A stretch of 64,000 nucleotides of DNA from a bacterium (GTDB lineage: Bacteria > Desulfobacterota > Binatia > Binatales > Binataceae): positions 42,341 to 106,340 of the forward strand of contig JADBKU010000010.1 of the NCBI GenBank assembly GCA_014896235.1, read 5' to 3'. A program made the translations under genes and the position numbers. Positions 18,045 to 27,440 of this stretch are shown here, piece after piece (the stretch's first letter is position 1; every line of letters starts with the position of its first letter). The notes beneath the pieces are model-generated. The model worked only from the letters and a program-made list of their open reading frames with translations. It did not search any database and was not told the origin of the DNA.

Positions 18045-19652
18045 TCAATTGTCCCGGCGCAGGACGGTGTTGCGCAGCCAGTGCGCGTCGTCGCGATCGG
18101 GATAGTCGATAGTGTAGTGCAGTCCGCGCGATTCCTTGCGCGCCATCGCGCAGCGCACCACCAATTCGGCGACGATAGCGAGATTGCGCAGCTCAATCAG
18201 GTCGGAATCGAGCAGATGATCCCAATAGTAACTATGAATCTCCTCGCGCAGCATCTGGATGCGCCGTAAGGCGCGTTCGAGGCGGCGATCGCTGCGCACG
18301 ATACCTACATAGTTCCACATCAAGCGGCGGATTTCGTCCCAGCTTTGAGTGATCAGCACGCGCTGCTCGCTCTGGATCGCGGCGCCGGGATCCCATTCGG
18401 GAAACGCGGGCGGCGCGCCTTCGTCGTGCGCGAGCCGGGCGCGGGCGTCGGCGAACGCCCGCCGGCCCATCACGGCCGCTTCGAGCAGCGAGTTGGAGGC
18501 GAGGCGGTTCGCGCCGTGCAGCCCCGTCATCGCGACCTCGCCGGCGGCGTAGAGCCGCGCGATTGGAGTGCGCGCGCTGAGATCGGTCATCACGCCGCCG
18601 CACATGTAATGAGCCGCCGGGACCACCGGAATAGGAGCGGCGGTCAAATCGAAACCATAGCCGAGGCAGCGCTGGTAGATATTGGGAAAGCGCGTGCGGA
18701 TGTAGGCGGGATCGCGATGGCTGATGTCGAGATAGACGCAATCGAGGCCGAGGCGTTTCATCTCCGAGTCGATCGCGCGGGCGACAATGTCGCGCGGTGC
18801 GAGTTCGGCGTCGGGATGGTAGTGCTTCATGAACGGCGCGCCGTCGGGCAGCCGCAGAATCGCGCCTTCGCCGCGCAGCGCCTCGGAAATCAGAAACGAT
18901 TTGGCGGCGGGATGATACAGGCAGGTCGGATGGAACTGGTAAAACTCCATGTTGGCGATCGGCGCGCCCGCGCGATAGGCGATCGCGACGCCGTCGCCCG
19001 AGGCGATGTCGGGATTGGTGGTGTAAAGATAGACTTTGCCGGCGCCGCCGGTCGCAAGCAGGGTCGTGCGGGCGACGATTTTTTGGACGGATCGCGACGC
19101 CTTATCAAGCGCGTAAGCGCCCCAACATTGGGCGGCCTCGCCATTTGCGCCGCGCTCGATCAGAAGATCGACGGCCACATGATTTTCAAGCACGCGGAGA
19201 TTCGCGCGGCCGCGCGCCGCCTCGCCCAGCGCGCGCATGATCTCGCGCCCGGTCAGGTCCTGCGCATGGAGCACCCGGCGATGGCTGTGGCCGCCCTCGC
19301 GGCCGAGGTCGTATTCGTCCTCGCCGCCGCCTTCGATCCGCGTGAAATTGGCGCCGAGCGCGATCAAGTCGCGAACCGCCTCCGGCCCGTCGCGCACGAT
19401 CGCTTCAACGGCGGCGCGATCGCATAATCCGGCGCCAGCGCGAAGCGTGTCCTCAATGTGCGACTCGAAGGTGTCGTCCACGCTCCAGACGCTGGCGATT
19501 CCGCCTTGCGCATACGCGGTGTTGGCTTCGTCGCTGGCGGCTTTGGTGAGGACGGTCACCGTTCCCGTCTCGGCGGCCTTGATCGCGAAAATGAGGCCGG
19601 CGATGCCGCCGCCGATGACGAGAAAATCAGTGTCGATGCTGGAATTGCCCAT
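18045..19652 (-). CDS. nadB: L-aspartate oxidase
   Basis: A 535-residue flavoprotein that oxidises L-aspartate to iminoaspartate in de novo NAD synthesis. FLVIGGGIAGLIFAIKAA (10-27) is the FAD dinucleotide fold; GREGGHSHRRVLHAQDLTGREI, EFYQFHPTCL, HYMCGGVMTDLSARTPI and GLHGANRLASNSLLEA are the succinate-dehydrogenase-type flavin and active-site blocks, with the active-site arginines. The C-terminal helical domain is complete. It converges with clpA across 40 bp. nadA and nadC are not in view. Confidence 0.94.
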   Translation of the reverse strand: MGNSSIDTDFLVIGGGIAGLIFAIKAAETGTVTVLTKAASDEANTAYAQGGIASVWSVDDTFESHIEDTLRAGAGLCDRAAVEAIVRDGPEAVRDLIALGANFTRIEGGGEDEYDLGREGGHSHRRVLHAQDLTGREIMRALGEAARGRANLRVLENHVAVDLLIERGANGEAAQCWGAYALDKASRSVQKIVARTTLLATGGAGKVYLYTTNPDIASGDGVAIAYRAGAPIANMEFYQFHPTCLYHPAAKSFLISEALRGEGAILRLPDGAPFMKHYHPDAELAPRDIVARAIDSEMKRLGLDCVYLDISHRDPAYIRTRFPNIYQRCLGYGFDLTAAPIPVVPAAHYMCGGVMTDLSARTPIARLYAAGEVAMTGLHGANRLASNSLLEAAVMGRRAFADARARLAHDEGAPPAFPEWDPGAAIQSEQRVLITQSWDEIRRLMWNYVGIVRSDRRLERALRRIQMLREEIHSYYWDHLLDSDLIELRNLAIVAELVVRCAMARKESRGLHYTIDYPDRDDAHWLRNTVLRRDN

Positions 19653-19911
19653 GATTGGAAAGAACGGACAGGGCGGGGGGTAAATGAGAAATCGAATTCC
19701 TCAGCGCTGGCGGCGCTTGCGACGTGTCCCGCCTGAATTGACGGTAATTTAATGCACCCGTCACAGTCAAACGACAGGATTGGCGACCGCGTCGAGGCGG
19801 CGTTCAGGTTTCGTATTTGCTCGAACCCCGCCCATCGCCTACAGTCGAAAGAGAACCACTGACGCGCCGCTTGCGGACCGATCCCGAGCTGTTCGGGGAT
19901 GAGTCGTCGGC

Positions 19912-20499
19912 ATGACTTTCACCACGCCCAATCTTTTGACCTTCGCGCGGATCGCCGCAATCCCGCTGCTGGTCTATCTGCTGACGTTGCCGCAGCCGCT
20001 GCCGTCGCTCGCCGCGGCCGGGGTGTTTTTCCTTGCGACGGTGACGGATTTCCTCGACGGCTATATCGCCCGCAGTTATGGATCGGGCAGCAATCTGGGC
20101 AAAATTCTCGACCCGCTCGCGGACAAGCTGCTGGTCGCGGCGGCGCTAATCATGCTGGCGGCGATTCCGCGCGAGCCGCGGGTGCCGGCCTGGATCGTCG
20201 TGGTGATGGTGTCGCGGGAAATAATGGTGACCGGACTGCGCGCGGTTGCGGCCGGCCGGGGCCGGATTCTGGCGGCGGAAGAGTTGGGAAAATACAAGAT
20301 GGCGCTGCAATCGGTGGCGATCCACGGGTTGCTGATTCATTACGTCTGGCTGCATGTCGATTTTTTCGCGGCCGGGATGTTTGTGCTGTGGATTGCGATG
20401 ATCGTTACCGTGTGGTCGGGAATCGACTATTTTTGCCGGCAATGGGACGTGATCGCGCCGCGGTCGCGGCCGTCGCTCGCGCGGCGCGCGGCGATGTGA
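19912..20499 (+). CDS. pgsA: CDP-diacylglycerol--glycerol-3-phosphate 3-phosphatidyltransferase
   Basis: A 195-residue integral membrane enzyme making phosphatidylglycerol phosphate. The CDP-alcohol phosphotransferase motif is complete: DFLDGYIARSYGSGSNLG followed by KILDPLADKL, giving the D-x2-D-G-x2-A-R-x(n)-G-x3-D-x3-D metal site. TPNLLTFARI at the N terminus and SREIMVTGLR are typical of PgsA rather than PssA. About five hydrophobic helices are visible. tRNA-Gly lies 87 bp downstream. Confidence 0.93.
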   Translation: MTFTTPNLLTFARIAAIPLLVYLLTLPQPLPSLAAAGVFFLATVTDFLDGYIARSYGSGSNLGKILDPLADKLLVAAALIMLAAIPREPRVPAWIVVVMVSREIMVTGLRAVAAGRGRILAAEELGKYKMALQSVAIHGLLIHYVWLHVDFFAAGMFVLWIAMIVTVWSGIDYFCRQWDVIAPRSRPSLARRAAM

Positions 20500-20586
20500 C
20501 CGGAGCGCGCGAGTGTTGCGGTAAAACCGCGCAATTCCGACGATCGTTGACAAAGCCGGAAGATTGCGGCAGCGTGATTGGTCCGG

Positions 20587-20662
20587 GCGGGTGTAGCTCA
20601 GTTGGTAGAGCGCGTGCTTGCCAAGCACGAGGTCGTCGGTTCGAAACCGATCACCCGCTCCA
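20587..20662 (+). tRNA. tRNA-Gly (anticodon GCC)
   Basis: A cloverleaf with GCGGGTG/CACCCGC acceptor, the D-arm AGCTCAGTTGGTAGAGC, the anticodon loop TTGCCAA in a GTGC-type stem, and the T-loop GTTCGAAAC. The anticodon GCC reads GGC and GGT. CCA is encoded (20660-20662). Confidence 0.97.
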
Positions 20663-20868
20663 GTAAGCTCCGGCACATCGTCAATTTCGCCAGCGAATCG
20701 TTGGGACGCCCCGCGTTCCTGTCGAGACGATTTCCCCGACAATCCCGCTAAATCGCAGTATTTCCACCGCACGCCGTGTTATCTTGCGACTGTGATTCGA
20801 TGGTCTCGGCGACGGCCGAGGCGAACAGTTGACGACCGCCGCATAACGGAGCCCGGCGCGCGCGCGGC

Positions 20869-21240
20869 GTGACGGAAAGGCGAACCGGATTGCCAGACGA
20901 TCCAAAAGGCGGCGTCGATACGCCTGATTTACGACCAGCGGCGGCGGTCGCGAGCCTGCTCGAGACCGAACGCCAAGCCGAACAAATCGTCGCGCAGGCT
21001 CGAAAAGAAGCTGCCGGGATTGTCGCGGACGCCAAGGCGCGCGCGCAAGCAATCCTGGCCGCAAGTCCGGCGAATCAAAGCGATGCGCCGGCGGAGCGCG
21101 CGCGCGAGGCCGTGGGGAAACAGATCGCGGCGCTGCGGGACGCGGAGCGCAGGCATATCGAATGGATGCGCGCGACCGCCGAGCAGCGTCTGGACGAAGC
21201 GGCGCGCGCGATTCTCGAACTTTTGTTTGGCGTCTCGTGA
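20869..21240 (+). CDS. V/A-type ATPase peripheral-stalk subunit, G/H-like
   Basis: A 123-residue hydrophilic, helical protein. Residues 30-65 (LLETERQAEQIVAQARKEAAGIVADAKARAQ) have the regular Ala/Glu/Arg heptads of V-type stalk subunits G/H, and the C terminus is a second amphipathic helix. In A/V-ATPases this subunit pairs with E to form the stator. The identification rests on that pattern plus position directly before subunit C. GTG 20869 is the longest start; TTG 20890 is possible. Its stop overlaps the next start (GTGA). Confidence 0.7.
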   Translation: MTERRTGLPDDPKGGVDTPDLRPAAAVASLLETERQAEQIVAQARKEAAGIVADAKARAQAILAASPANQSDAPAERAREAVGKQIAALRDAERRHIEWMRATAEQRLDEAARAILELLFGVS

Positions 21241-22286
21241 TTCGGCGCGCTGTTCGATACGCCGGTCCGAGCGCATTAACGCGCACGCTGTGCGGCGATC
21301 TGCTCGGCGCTCGCGAGTATTCATTGCTGCTGAACGCGGCCGATGTCGGCGAGTTGCTGGCCGCGCTGCGTACGACTTCATATGCGGCGGCGGTCAACGA
21401 GCCGGGACGAAGGTTCGACTATGCAATCCGGGATCGCTGGCGCAAAAACGTCGAAAAGATCTCGGCGCGCGCGCCCGGCGCGGCGCAAGGCTTGTGTCTG
21501 GCGTATCTGGCCAGGCTTGAACTTGAAGCGGTAAAGACGTTGCTGCGCGGGATCGCCGCCGGAATGGAGCGGCGGCGGCTGCTCGCGCTGCTGCCGCCCC
21601 TGCCCGCCGCGTCGTCGATACCGCTGGGCGCGGTTGTCGCGGCCGCGGACCTTGAGCAGGCGACGGCGGCGTTGAAGGGAACGCCGTATCACGAGGCGAT
21701 CGCCGCAGGAATCGAGGCGTCAGCCGCGCAACCCCCCGCTCGCGCAACGAGCTTGCCTTCCGCAATCGAGACGGCCCTCGATCGAGGATATTTTGCGCGT
21801 CTGATAACGGCGGCCGGCCGATTTTCGGGCGGTGAGCGAGCGATGATTGAACGGATGGTTGGCCTGATGGCCGACGCCGAGAACCTGCTTGCCGTCGAGC
21901 GGCTGAAGAAAATCTTTCGGCTTTCGCCCGAAAGCGTAGCGCCGTTTCTGATCCCTTTTGGCGCGCGGCTGGACGCATCGCGGCGGCGGGCGCTGCTGGC
22001 GTGGAACGGCGAGCGGCCGGCGCCATATGGGGGCGATACAGGCGCGAGTCCATGCGCGCTCAGAGTTTTGCTGCTGAGGGTCTTGAACGCCGAAGCCCGT
22101 CGATTGCTGTTCACGATTCCGTTTCACGCGGGGCTGCTATTCGCATTCACGATCATGTCCGACCATGAGGCTTCCGACCTGATCGCGATCCAGGAAGCCA
22201 AGCGCTGGGGACTCGCGCGCAACGAGGTTGGCGATCGCCTGATTCGCGTACCTGCGGGCGACGATATTGGTGAGTCCGGTGTTTAA
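21237..22286 (+). CDS. V/A-type ATP synthase subunit C
   Basis: A 349-residue helical protein of the V-ATPase subunit C/d (AC39) family, the funnel that joins the central stalk to the membrane ring. Evidence is the repeat architecture of three similar helical lobes (RALRTRLCGDLLGAREY-like N-terminal lobe, SAIETALDRGYFARL, LIAIQEAKRWGL at the C terminus), typical of the family, and position between the G/H-like and I genes. GTG 21237 overlaps the previous stop by four bases. Its partner ring gene (subunit K) is missing from the window, so it may now have no function. Confidence 0.8.
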   Translation: MIRRAVRYAGPSALTRTLCGDLLGAREYSLLLNAADVGELLAALRTTSYAAAVNEPGRRFDYAIRDRWRKNVEKISARAPGAAQGLCLAYLARLELEAVKTLLRGIAAGMERRRLLALLPPLPAASSIPLGAVVAAADLEQATAALKGTPYHEAIAAGIEASAAQPPARATSLPSAIETALDRGYFARLITAAGRFSGGERAMIERMVGLMADAENLLAVERLKKIFRLSPESVAPFLIPFGARLDASRRRALLAWNGERPAPYGGDTGASPCALRVLLLRVLNAEARRLLFTIPFHAGLLFAFTIMSDHEASDLIAIQEAKRWGLARNEVGDRLIRVPAGDDIGESGV

Positions 22287-23766
22287 GCCTGTCGAACTGG
22301 CCAGGGTCGATATTTTCGTCCTGAAGACGCACGTATCGCGCGTGACATGGGCGCTTGCCCGGCTCCGGTTGATTCATCTGGTGGATGTTCACGCGTCGGC
22401 GCCGCGCGACCGAATGGCGGCGGGCGATTCGGCTCATTTGGATCAGGCTGAACGCCGGTTTGCGGAGGTCGCTGACCGCGCCAAGCGCCTGATGGAATCG
22501 CTGGGGCTTGGCTACGATCCGCTGGCGCTGGACGTGGAAGTCGTTGCGGACGAAGAAGCGTCGGTCGCGCTCGAGCGGCAACTGGAGAACTATGAACGCA
22601 CGCTGACCGAGCTTGCCGATCGCTGCCGTAACCTTGAGAAAGCCAGCGCGCAAACGTCGCGGCAGGCTAAATTCCTGCGGCTTATGGCCGCGGCGCGGAT
22701 CGATTTATCCGAACTCGCGAAGTCCGGACGTTTGGCGATCAAAGGCGGGATCTTGCCCGCCGAAGAGGCCGCGATTTTCCAGAACAAACTCTCGGCGATT
22801 CCGAATCTGTTTCAGCGGATTGGCGAAATCGACGGCGCCACGGCGATCGTCGCCGCGACCCTGGCCTCCGAGGGCGAACGGATGGCCGAGGCGCTCCGCG
22901 AGGCGCGGTTCGAGGAGATGGCGATCCCGAGTCGGCGGATTTCCGATGCCGCTTTGGAGGCGAACCGTCGCGCCGCCGAAATTTCCGCAGAACTGCAAAC
23001 GGTGCGCGAGACGCTGCGCCGCGCCGCCGCGCAAGCGAGTCAGTCGCTTGCGGCGATCAGGCGCAAGGCCGAGATCGGAGGCGGCCTGATTCGCGCCAGC
23101 CGCAGCTTCGCAGCCGTCGGCCATACGATGGTCGTTTCCGGATGGGCGCCGAAGGACCGGCTCGACGAAATCAGGCGGGTGGTGCAGGAAGAGGCCGCCG
23201 GCGCGGCATACGTCGAGGTCGCCGACCCTTCCGAACTGCGGCGCGCCGGGCGCGGATTTTCGATGATACCGGTGCTGTTCAATAATCCGTTGCTGCTCAA
23301 GCCGTTTGAGAAAATCACGGCCGCATACGGAATTCCGCAATATCGGGAGGTCGAACCAACGGCATTTTTGGCGGTGAGTTTTCTGATCATGTTCGGCGTC
23401 ATGTTTGGAGACGCCGGGCAGGGGGCTGTGCTGGCGATTATCGGTTACGCGCTGTTTCGCACTTCCTACCGTTACACTGACATCGGCGTCCTGCTGGTCG
23501 AGTGCGGCGTGGCTTCGGCGATCTTCGGCCTGCTTTACGGAAGCGTTTTTGGATCGGAACGGTTGATTCGGCCAATATGGTTCAATCCGATGCGGAATGT
23601 ATCCACGTCGATCGAGGTGGCGCTTTTCTTCGGCGCTACGCTAATCAGCGTTGGATTGGTATTGAACATAGTCAACGGCCTGCGCGCTGGCGACCAGCGG
23701 CAGGACCATCTCTCCCACGCGGCCACGCGCTTGCTGACGGCGCTGACCTTGCGCGAGCTGGAGTGA
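22267..23766 (+). pseudogene. V/A-type ATP synthase subunit I, 3'-truncated
   Basis: The 499 codons encode the N-terminal cytoplasmic part and only the first membrane helices of subunit I/a. The soluble part is coiled-coil-rich. PTAFLAVSFLIMFGVMFGDAGQGAVL near residue 375 is the family's signature (P-T-F-FGxMFGDxGxG). Reading ends around the fourth helix at LNIVNGLRAGD, after which about 20 residues look unrelated and stop. The normal protein is about 600-700 residues, and the missing part holds the helices and the arginine that form the ion path. The break coincides with the left edge of the inserted DNA. It overlaps subunit C by 20 bp. Confidence 0.8.
23741..23761 (+). repeat. 21-bp direct repeat, left copy
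   Basis: A perfect 21-bp repeat beginning CGCTGACCTTGCGCGAGC, with an identical copy at 27402-27422. The left copy lies inside the last codons of the truncated subunit I frame. The nine bases upstream of the two copies agree at six positions, so the ancestral repeat may have been longer. The copies are 3,661 bp apart and mark the ends of the foreign block. Confidence 0.9.
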
Positions 23767-23784
23767 ACGAGAGGAGTTTGCACC

Positions 23785-25080
23785 ATGTGCAAGCCGATTT
23801 TCTATTCTGATAACCAAGGACAGCTCTGCATGTTCGAGGATGGACTTGCCTATGCCCTGACCCACCACCGGCGCCTCAGTTCGCAGTCTCTTATCTTTAG
23901 CGTATTCCGTTGGCAGTTGTTCTGGTTAGTAGCCTTGGGCTGTCTCTCCTGTGCCCCAATGGTCGGAATAGTTAAACCGCCCGGAAATCAGACGAAATGC
24001 GGTAACTTAGCCCGGATCAACGGCGTGACGCTGAGCGCCCTTTCACAATCCGAAATAGCGGCGATTAAGGAATGTCCCGCTACTTCAAGTTATGCCATCT
24101 TTTCAAATAACAGTTACCTAACACTGCGAAAGCTATTTCCCGACATCACCGTTGCCCGGGCCAATCAATTGGTCCTCACTCTTGACACCTATCACTACGA
24201 GAGTTGTACGCGCCATGACACGGCGGAGGGATCGGCCGTAGTATCTGCCTATACAGAGGCGGCGAGATTCGCGTATGCAGGGGTCCCGGCCGAAACGGCA
24301 GAGGCGTGCTTATGTCATGGGTACAGCTACGACACGTACAAGAAGTGGGCGGCACATGGGTTCCAATGCCAGGCTGACGACGCACGATTAGCCATACCAC
24401 CTGGCGACGAACGATTAGAGATGGGCAATTGGCTCCATGCCGGGATCACCTCCCCGGACGTCGCAGCCTCGTGGCTGGCTCTGGACATTGGTCCGACTGA
24501 AGCTCAACAGTTTCAGCAAGTGGGCTTGACGCCGGCCATACTTAGAAAGTGGCAGGCGGAGGGTCTGAATATCAAAGATTCGTCGTATTTAGAACTCGCA
24601 CTGATCCCGAAGTTTGTTAAGGCGGGATATGACCTCAAGCATGCGATTGCTTATGTTAAGGCTGGCCTCTTAAATCCCAGCGAGGTCGGCCCCTACGAGC
24701 GTAGACAAAAGTTGATCCGCACCGCGTGCCATGGACGCGTCGAATGGTGGGGATTAGCGACGTTCAGGAACCCCTATAAGACGACTGGTAAATGCTACCA
24801 AGTCGTCGCGCGTGTGGTCCAGTGGCTCGGCCCAAGACATGCGTTAATGGACGTAATGAACACCGCATTTATCTCACCCCGTCATCTTGCTCTGGTTGAT
24901 TTTACGAGGTCGCCCAGCACGGAGGTGCTTCACCTGCGGGCAATTGGAATTGGTAACCTGCTGGCAATTGGCGAAGGAGCCTATAGCTATACTGGCCTGC
25001 TCCCCGATGCCCATCAGTTCATAAGTAGAGTCCTGGTTCATTTTCCCCCGCAGGGGGCGGAATCTGTCTCTCCGTTTTGA
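23785..25080 (+). CDS. Unknown secreted/lipoprotein with Trp/Gly helical repeats; 3' end altered by IS3
   Basis: I do not recognise a named family. The frame starts at ATG 23785 (ATG 23830 is an alternative). A hydrophobic stretch near residues 42-56 ends in LSCAP, a possible lipobox. From about residue 145 to 305 there are degenerate helical modules of the form A-x2-W-x3-G-(I/F/L), for example [39 protein letters not shown] and [20 protein letters not shown] separate C-terminal part begins at [10 protein letters not shown] with several Cys and looks beta-rich. The last 19 or so codons come from the IS3 end, so the native C terminus is lost or altered. Composition is foreign to the neighbours. 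Confidence 0.6.
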   Translation: MCKPIFYSDNQGQLCMFEDGLAYALTHHRRLSSQSLIFSVFRWQLFWLVALGCLSCAPMVGIVKPPGNQTKCGNLARINGVTLSALSQSEIAAIKECPATSSYAIFSNNSYLTLRKLFPDITVARANQLVLTLDTYHYESCTRHDTAEGSAVVSAYTEAARFAYAGVPAETAEACLCHGYSYDTYKKWAAHGFQCQADDARLAIPPGDERLEMGNWLHAGITSPDVAASWLALDIGPTEAQQFQQVGLTPAILRKWQAEGLNIKDSSYLELALIPKFVKAGYDLKHAIAYVKAGLLNPSEVGPYERRQKLIRTACHGRVEWWGLATFRNPYKTTGKCYQVVARVVQWLGPRHALMDVMNTAFISPRHLALVDFTRSPSTEVLHLRAIGIGNLLAIGEGAYSYTGLLPDAHQFISRVLVHFPPQGAESVSPF

Positions 25081-25888
25081 GCCGCGCGAACTCGAATGGC
25101 GTCAGCGCGCCGAGGCTCGAATGCGGGCGGCAATGGTTGTAATCGTCGCGCCAGGCTGCGATGGTCGCCCGCGCCTCGGCCAGGCTCAGGAATACATGCT
25201 CGTTAAGGCATTCATCGCGCAAGCGGCTGTTGAAGGATTCGACGAAGGCATTTTGCACGGGCTTGCCCGGCGCGATGTAGCGCCAGTCGAGTCGGCCGAG
25301 CGACCAGCGCAGCACCGCCGTGCTGGTCAGCTCGCAGCCGTTATCGCTGACGATCACTCCTGGTAGGCCACGCTCCAGCGCCAGGCGCTCCAGTTCGCGC
25401 ACCACGCGCACGCCGCCGATGGAGGTATCGACCACGCAGGCCAGGCATTCGCGGCTGAAGTCGTCGACCACGCACAGGATGCGGAAGCGCCGGCCGTCGC
25501 CCAGCGCGTCCGAGACGAAGTCGAGCGACCAGCGTCGATTGATCGCGTCGGGCAGAGCGAGCGGAGCGCGCGTGCCGATCGCACGCTTGCGCCGTCCGCG
25601 CCGGCGCACCATGAGCCTTTCCTCGCGATAGATGCGATAGAGCTTCTTGCGATTCATCACATGACCTTCCCGCGCCAGCAGCCAGCCCAGCCGCCGATAG
25701 CCGAAACGGCGCCGCTCCGCCGCCAGCTCGCGCAGTCGTTCCCGTACGGTCGAATCATCGGGCCGTCGGGCCCTGTAGCTCAGGCTCGACCGATTGAGTC
25801 CCACCAGCCTGCAGGCGCGCACCCGGCTCAAGCGATACTGCTCGATGAGCTGTGCCGCGGCTGCCCGTCGCGCCGCAGGCGCTAAGCG
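25019..25888 (-). CDS. IS3-family transposase OrfB (made by -1 frameshift)
   Basis: The catalytic half of the transposase. The DDE integrase core is visible: [13 protein letters not shown] (first Asp), [11 protein letters not shown] (second Asp) and [27 protein letters not shown] (catalytic Glu). An HTH-like [20 protein letters not shown] segment precedes it. There is no good ATG; the frame continues upstream to the slippery site at 25888-25894, so the active protein should be the OrfAB fusion. The stop codon lies exactly at the left element edge (25019-25021), overlapping flanking DNA. Confidence 0.9.
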   Translation of the reverse strand, partial: RLAPAARRAAAAQLIEQYRLSRVRACRLVGLNRSSLSYRARRPDDSTVRERLRELAAERRRFGYRRLGWLLAREGHVMNRKKLYRIYREERLMVRRRGRRKRAIGTRAPLALPDAINRRWSLDFVSDALGDGRRFRILCVVDDFSRECLACVVDTSIGGVRVVRELERLALERGLPGVIVSDNGCELTSTAVLRWSLGRLDWRYIAPGKPVQNAFVESFNSRLRDECLNEHVFLSLAEARATIAAWRDDYNHCRPHSSLGALTPFEFARLKTERQIPPPAGENEPGLYL

Positions 25889-26148
25889 TTTTTTCCGAGC
25901 AGGTCCTTGAGCGCAGCGTTGTCGAGCATGGCCTCGGCCAACAGCTTCTTCAGCCGCCGGTTCTCGTCCTCCAGCGACTTCAGCCGGCGCGCCTCCGACA
26001 CCTCGAGCCCGCCGTACTTAGCCTTCCATTTGTAGAAGGTCGCGTCCGAGATCCCGTGGCGCCGACACACCTCCTGGGTCTTCGCTCCCGCTTCCTGCTC
26101 GCGCAGGATCCCAATGATTTGCTCCTCGTTGAACCGGCTGCCCTTCAT
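25882..26148 (-). CDS. IS3-family transposase OrfA
   Basis: An 88-residue DNA-binding protein with the helix-turn-helix [42 protein letters not shown], followed by a leucine-zipper coiled coil ([26 protein letters not shown]). This is the standard OrfA of the IS407-like branch. It binds the terminal repeats and, without frameshifting, can act as a regulator. It overlaps the frame of OrfB at its 3' end. Confidence 0.92.
   Translation of the reverse strand: MKGSRFNEEQIIGILREQEAGAKTQEVCRRHGISDATFYKWKAKYGGLEVSEARRLKSLEDENRRLKKLLAEAMLDNAALKDLLGKNA
25888..25894 (-). promoter_or_regulatory. Programmed -1 frameshift heptamer
   Basis: At the end of orfA the minus strand reads GGA AAA AAC GCT TAG. 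This contains A-AAA-AAC in the correct phase, the most efficient class of bacterial -1 slippery site. Slippage leads to AAA AAA CGC TTA and into the orfB frame, giving an OrfAB fusion. Confidence 0.88.
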
Positions 26149-26336
26149 CCGTCCGTCTCCTTTTCGTGACGGACTCTACCTCAAACCTGTCGGGCTGGCG
26201 GGGTGCAGGCCAATACCAGCGTCCTAGGCGTGATCGTGACCGTTCCGCGCATCCGAGTTCTAGACGTGCTCCAGAAATAACCGGAACCGGGATGTTCTGA
26301 CACGCTTCGCAGAGCCAATTTCTCCGAAGAGGATTC

Positions 26337-27272
26337 CTACAAGGGACGGAAGGGGATGTCTGAGCAACTAACGCGCACCTTCCCATCGTAGCCCTTCGAA
26401 CGGAGGCACTTCTCTACGTTGACTTTGGTGAGTTCCTGATGACGGCCAGGGCCAACCTTGATTTCGACGATTGGGAGAACAGGTGGGCTATCTCCCGCTA
26501 ACGCTAACACCGCCAAAGGGAAGTGACGTGTGATAGTATTAGCGCGGGCCAAGTATTTCAGGGATGATTGCAGCGAGTGCAGCGAGGCGGGCACTTTCTT
26601 GATCAGGCGCCACTCCTTTTCGGACTCGAACCCACGGTGCTTGAGGAGCGGCGCGACAACGAGAAGCTGGTCTTCCCATGACGCCCATAATTGCTTTGCC
26701 CAGGCCGTTGAATTCCGTCCTCCCAGGCCTCGTAAGAAAAGATTGTTCAAGCTCGACACAAGCTTTTTGACCAAATCCTGCTTCTTCGTGTCCTCGTAAA
26801 CCACGGGAAGCAAGTAGGTCTCGGGCAGGCCAAGGCTGCCTTCACGTTCCTTTCGTTCCCGACGCTGCGCTCGGTAGAGCAGCTCATAGCTGTTGAAGCC
26901 AATCGACACACCGCCGTCAGCACCGGCGTATGCCCGCCAAAGGTTAAGATCGTCGCCCTCAGCGCAAAAGCTGGTGACGAACCAATCACTCTCCCAGCCG
27001 TGGTTCTTGCCTTTTTGCGCTACGACGTAGTTATAGAGCGCGGACAGGTTGGCATTGTTGCCGGCGACTTGTGCAAACCGCTCGAAAAACAGATCGAAAA
27101 GATGGCGACATTCGGATGTGTCGTTGAGACAGGAGATGTGGGTTGCCCAAATGGATTCGCTATCGAGAATGCTAAGAAGCGTCTGGCATGAGGTATAGTG
27201 CCACACCACCTTTGGCCACTCGCTCCGCTTGGGCTGAAGCACATCAATGAGAATATCCGTTACGGTTCTCAT
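26337..27272 (-). CDS. DUF2971-family protein
   Basis: A 311-residue soluble protein. WHYTSCQTLLSIL near residue 24, followed by LWATHISCLNDTSE-type and WFVTSFCAEGDDLNLWRAYAGADGGVSIGF segments, is the DUF2971 pattern (Y-x-S/T ... ND ... S-F-S ... LW--YA ... G-IGF). The biochemical role is unknown. The order of an H-Y-T element, a central Ser-x-x-Cys block and a later acidic KEWRLIKK element recalls ADP-ribosyltransferase-like folds, but that is my inference. DUF2971 genes often sit on accessory elements. It has lower GC than the neighbours, is alone on its strand and has AT-rich upstream DNA. Confidence 0.75.
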   Translation of the reverse strand: MRTVTDILIDVLQPKRSEWPKVVWHYTSCQTLLSILDSESIWATHISCLNDTSECRHLFDLFFERFAQVAGNNANLSALYNYVVAQKGKNHGWESDWFVTSFCAEGDDLNLWRAYAGADGGVSIGFNSYELLYRAQRRERKEREGSLGLPETYLLPVVYEDTKKQDLVKKLVSSLNNLFLRGLGGRNSTAWAKQLWASWEDQLLVVAPLLKHRGFESEKEWRLIKKVPASLHSLQSSLKYLARANTITRHFPLAVLALAGDSPPVLPIVEIKVGPGRHQELTKVNVEKCLRSKGYDGKVRVSCSDIPFRPL

Positions 27273-27401
27273 TTCTCTTTTTGCGTGACACTCATGGCAA
27301 ACAAGCTGCTAAAAAAGCGGATTAAAGTTGCGATATTGTAAGATCCAGCCTTATCGAACGTATATCAAACATACAACTGCATCCCACTCGCCTGCTAATG
27401 A

Positions 27402-27422
27402 CGCTGACCTTGCGCGAGCTGG
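27402..27422 (+). repeat. 21-bp direct repeat, right copy
   Basis: Identical to 23741-23761. It lies about 20 bp before the start of the istB remnant and is followed by TGTAAG instead of AGTGAA. Confidence 0.9.
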
Positions 27423-27440
27423 TGTAAGTCCGCTGAACGG

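Larger units (their letters stand above)
25021..26183 (-). mobile_element. IS3-family (IS407-like) insertion sequence
   Basis: About 1.16 kb with the two overlapping reading frames of an IS3-family element on the minus strand. Imperfect terminal inverted repeats match at 10 of 13 positions: ATAAGTAGAGTCC at 25021 and the complement of GGACTCTACCTCA at 26171-26183. The right end has the usual CA tip; the left tip diverges, and no 3-4 bp target duplication is visible. The element inserted at the 3' end of the lipoprotein gene. Both frames and the frameshift signal are intact, so it may still move. Confidence 0.88.
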
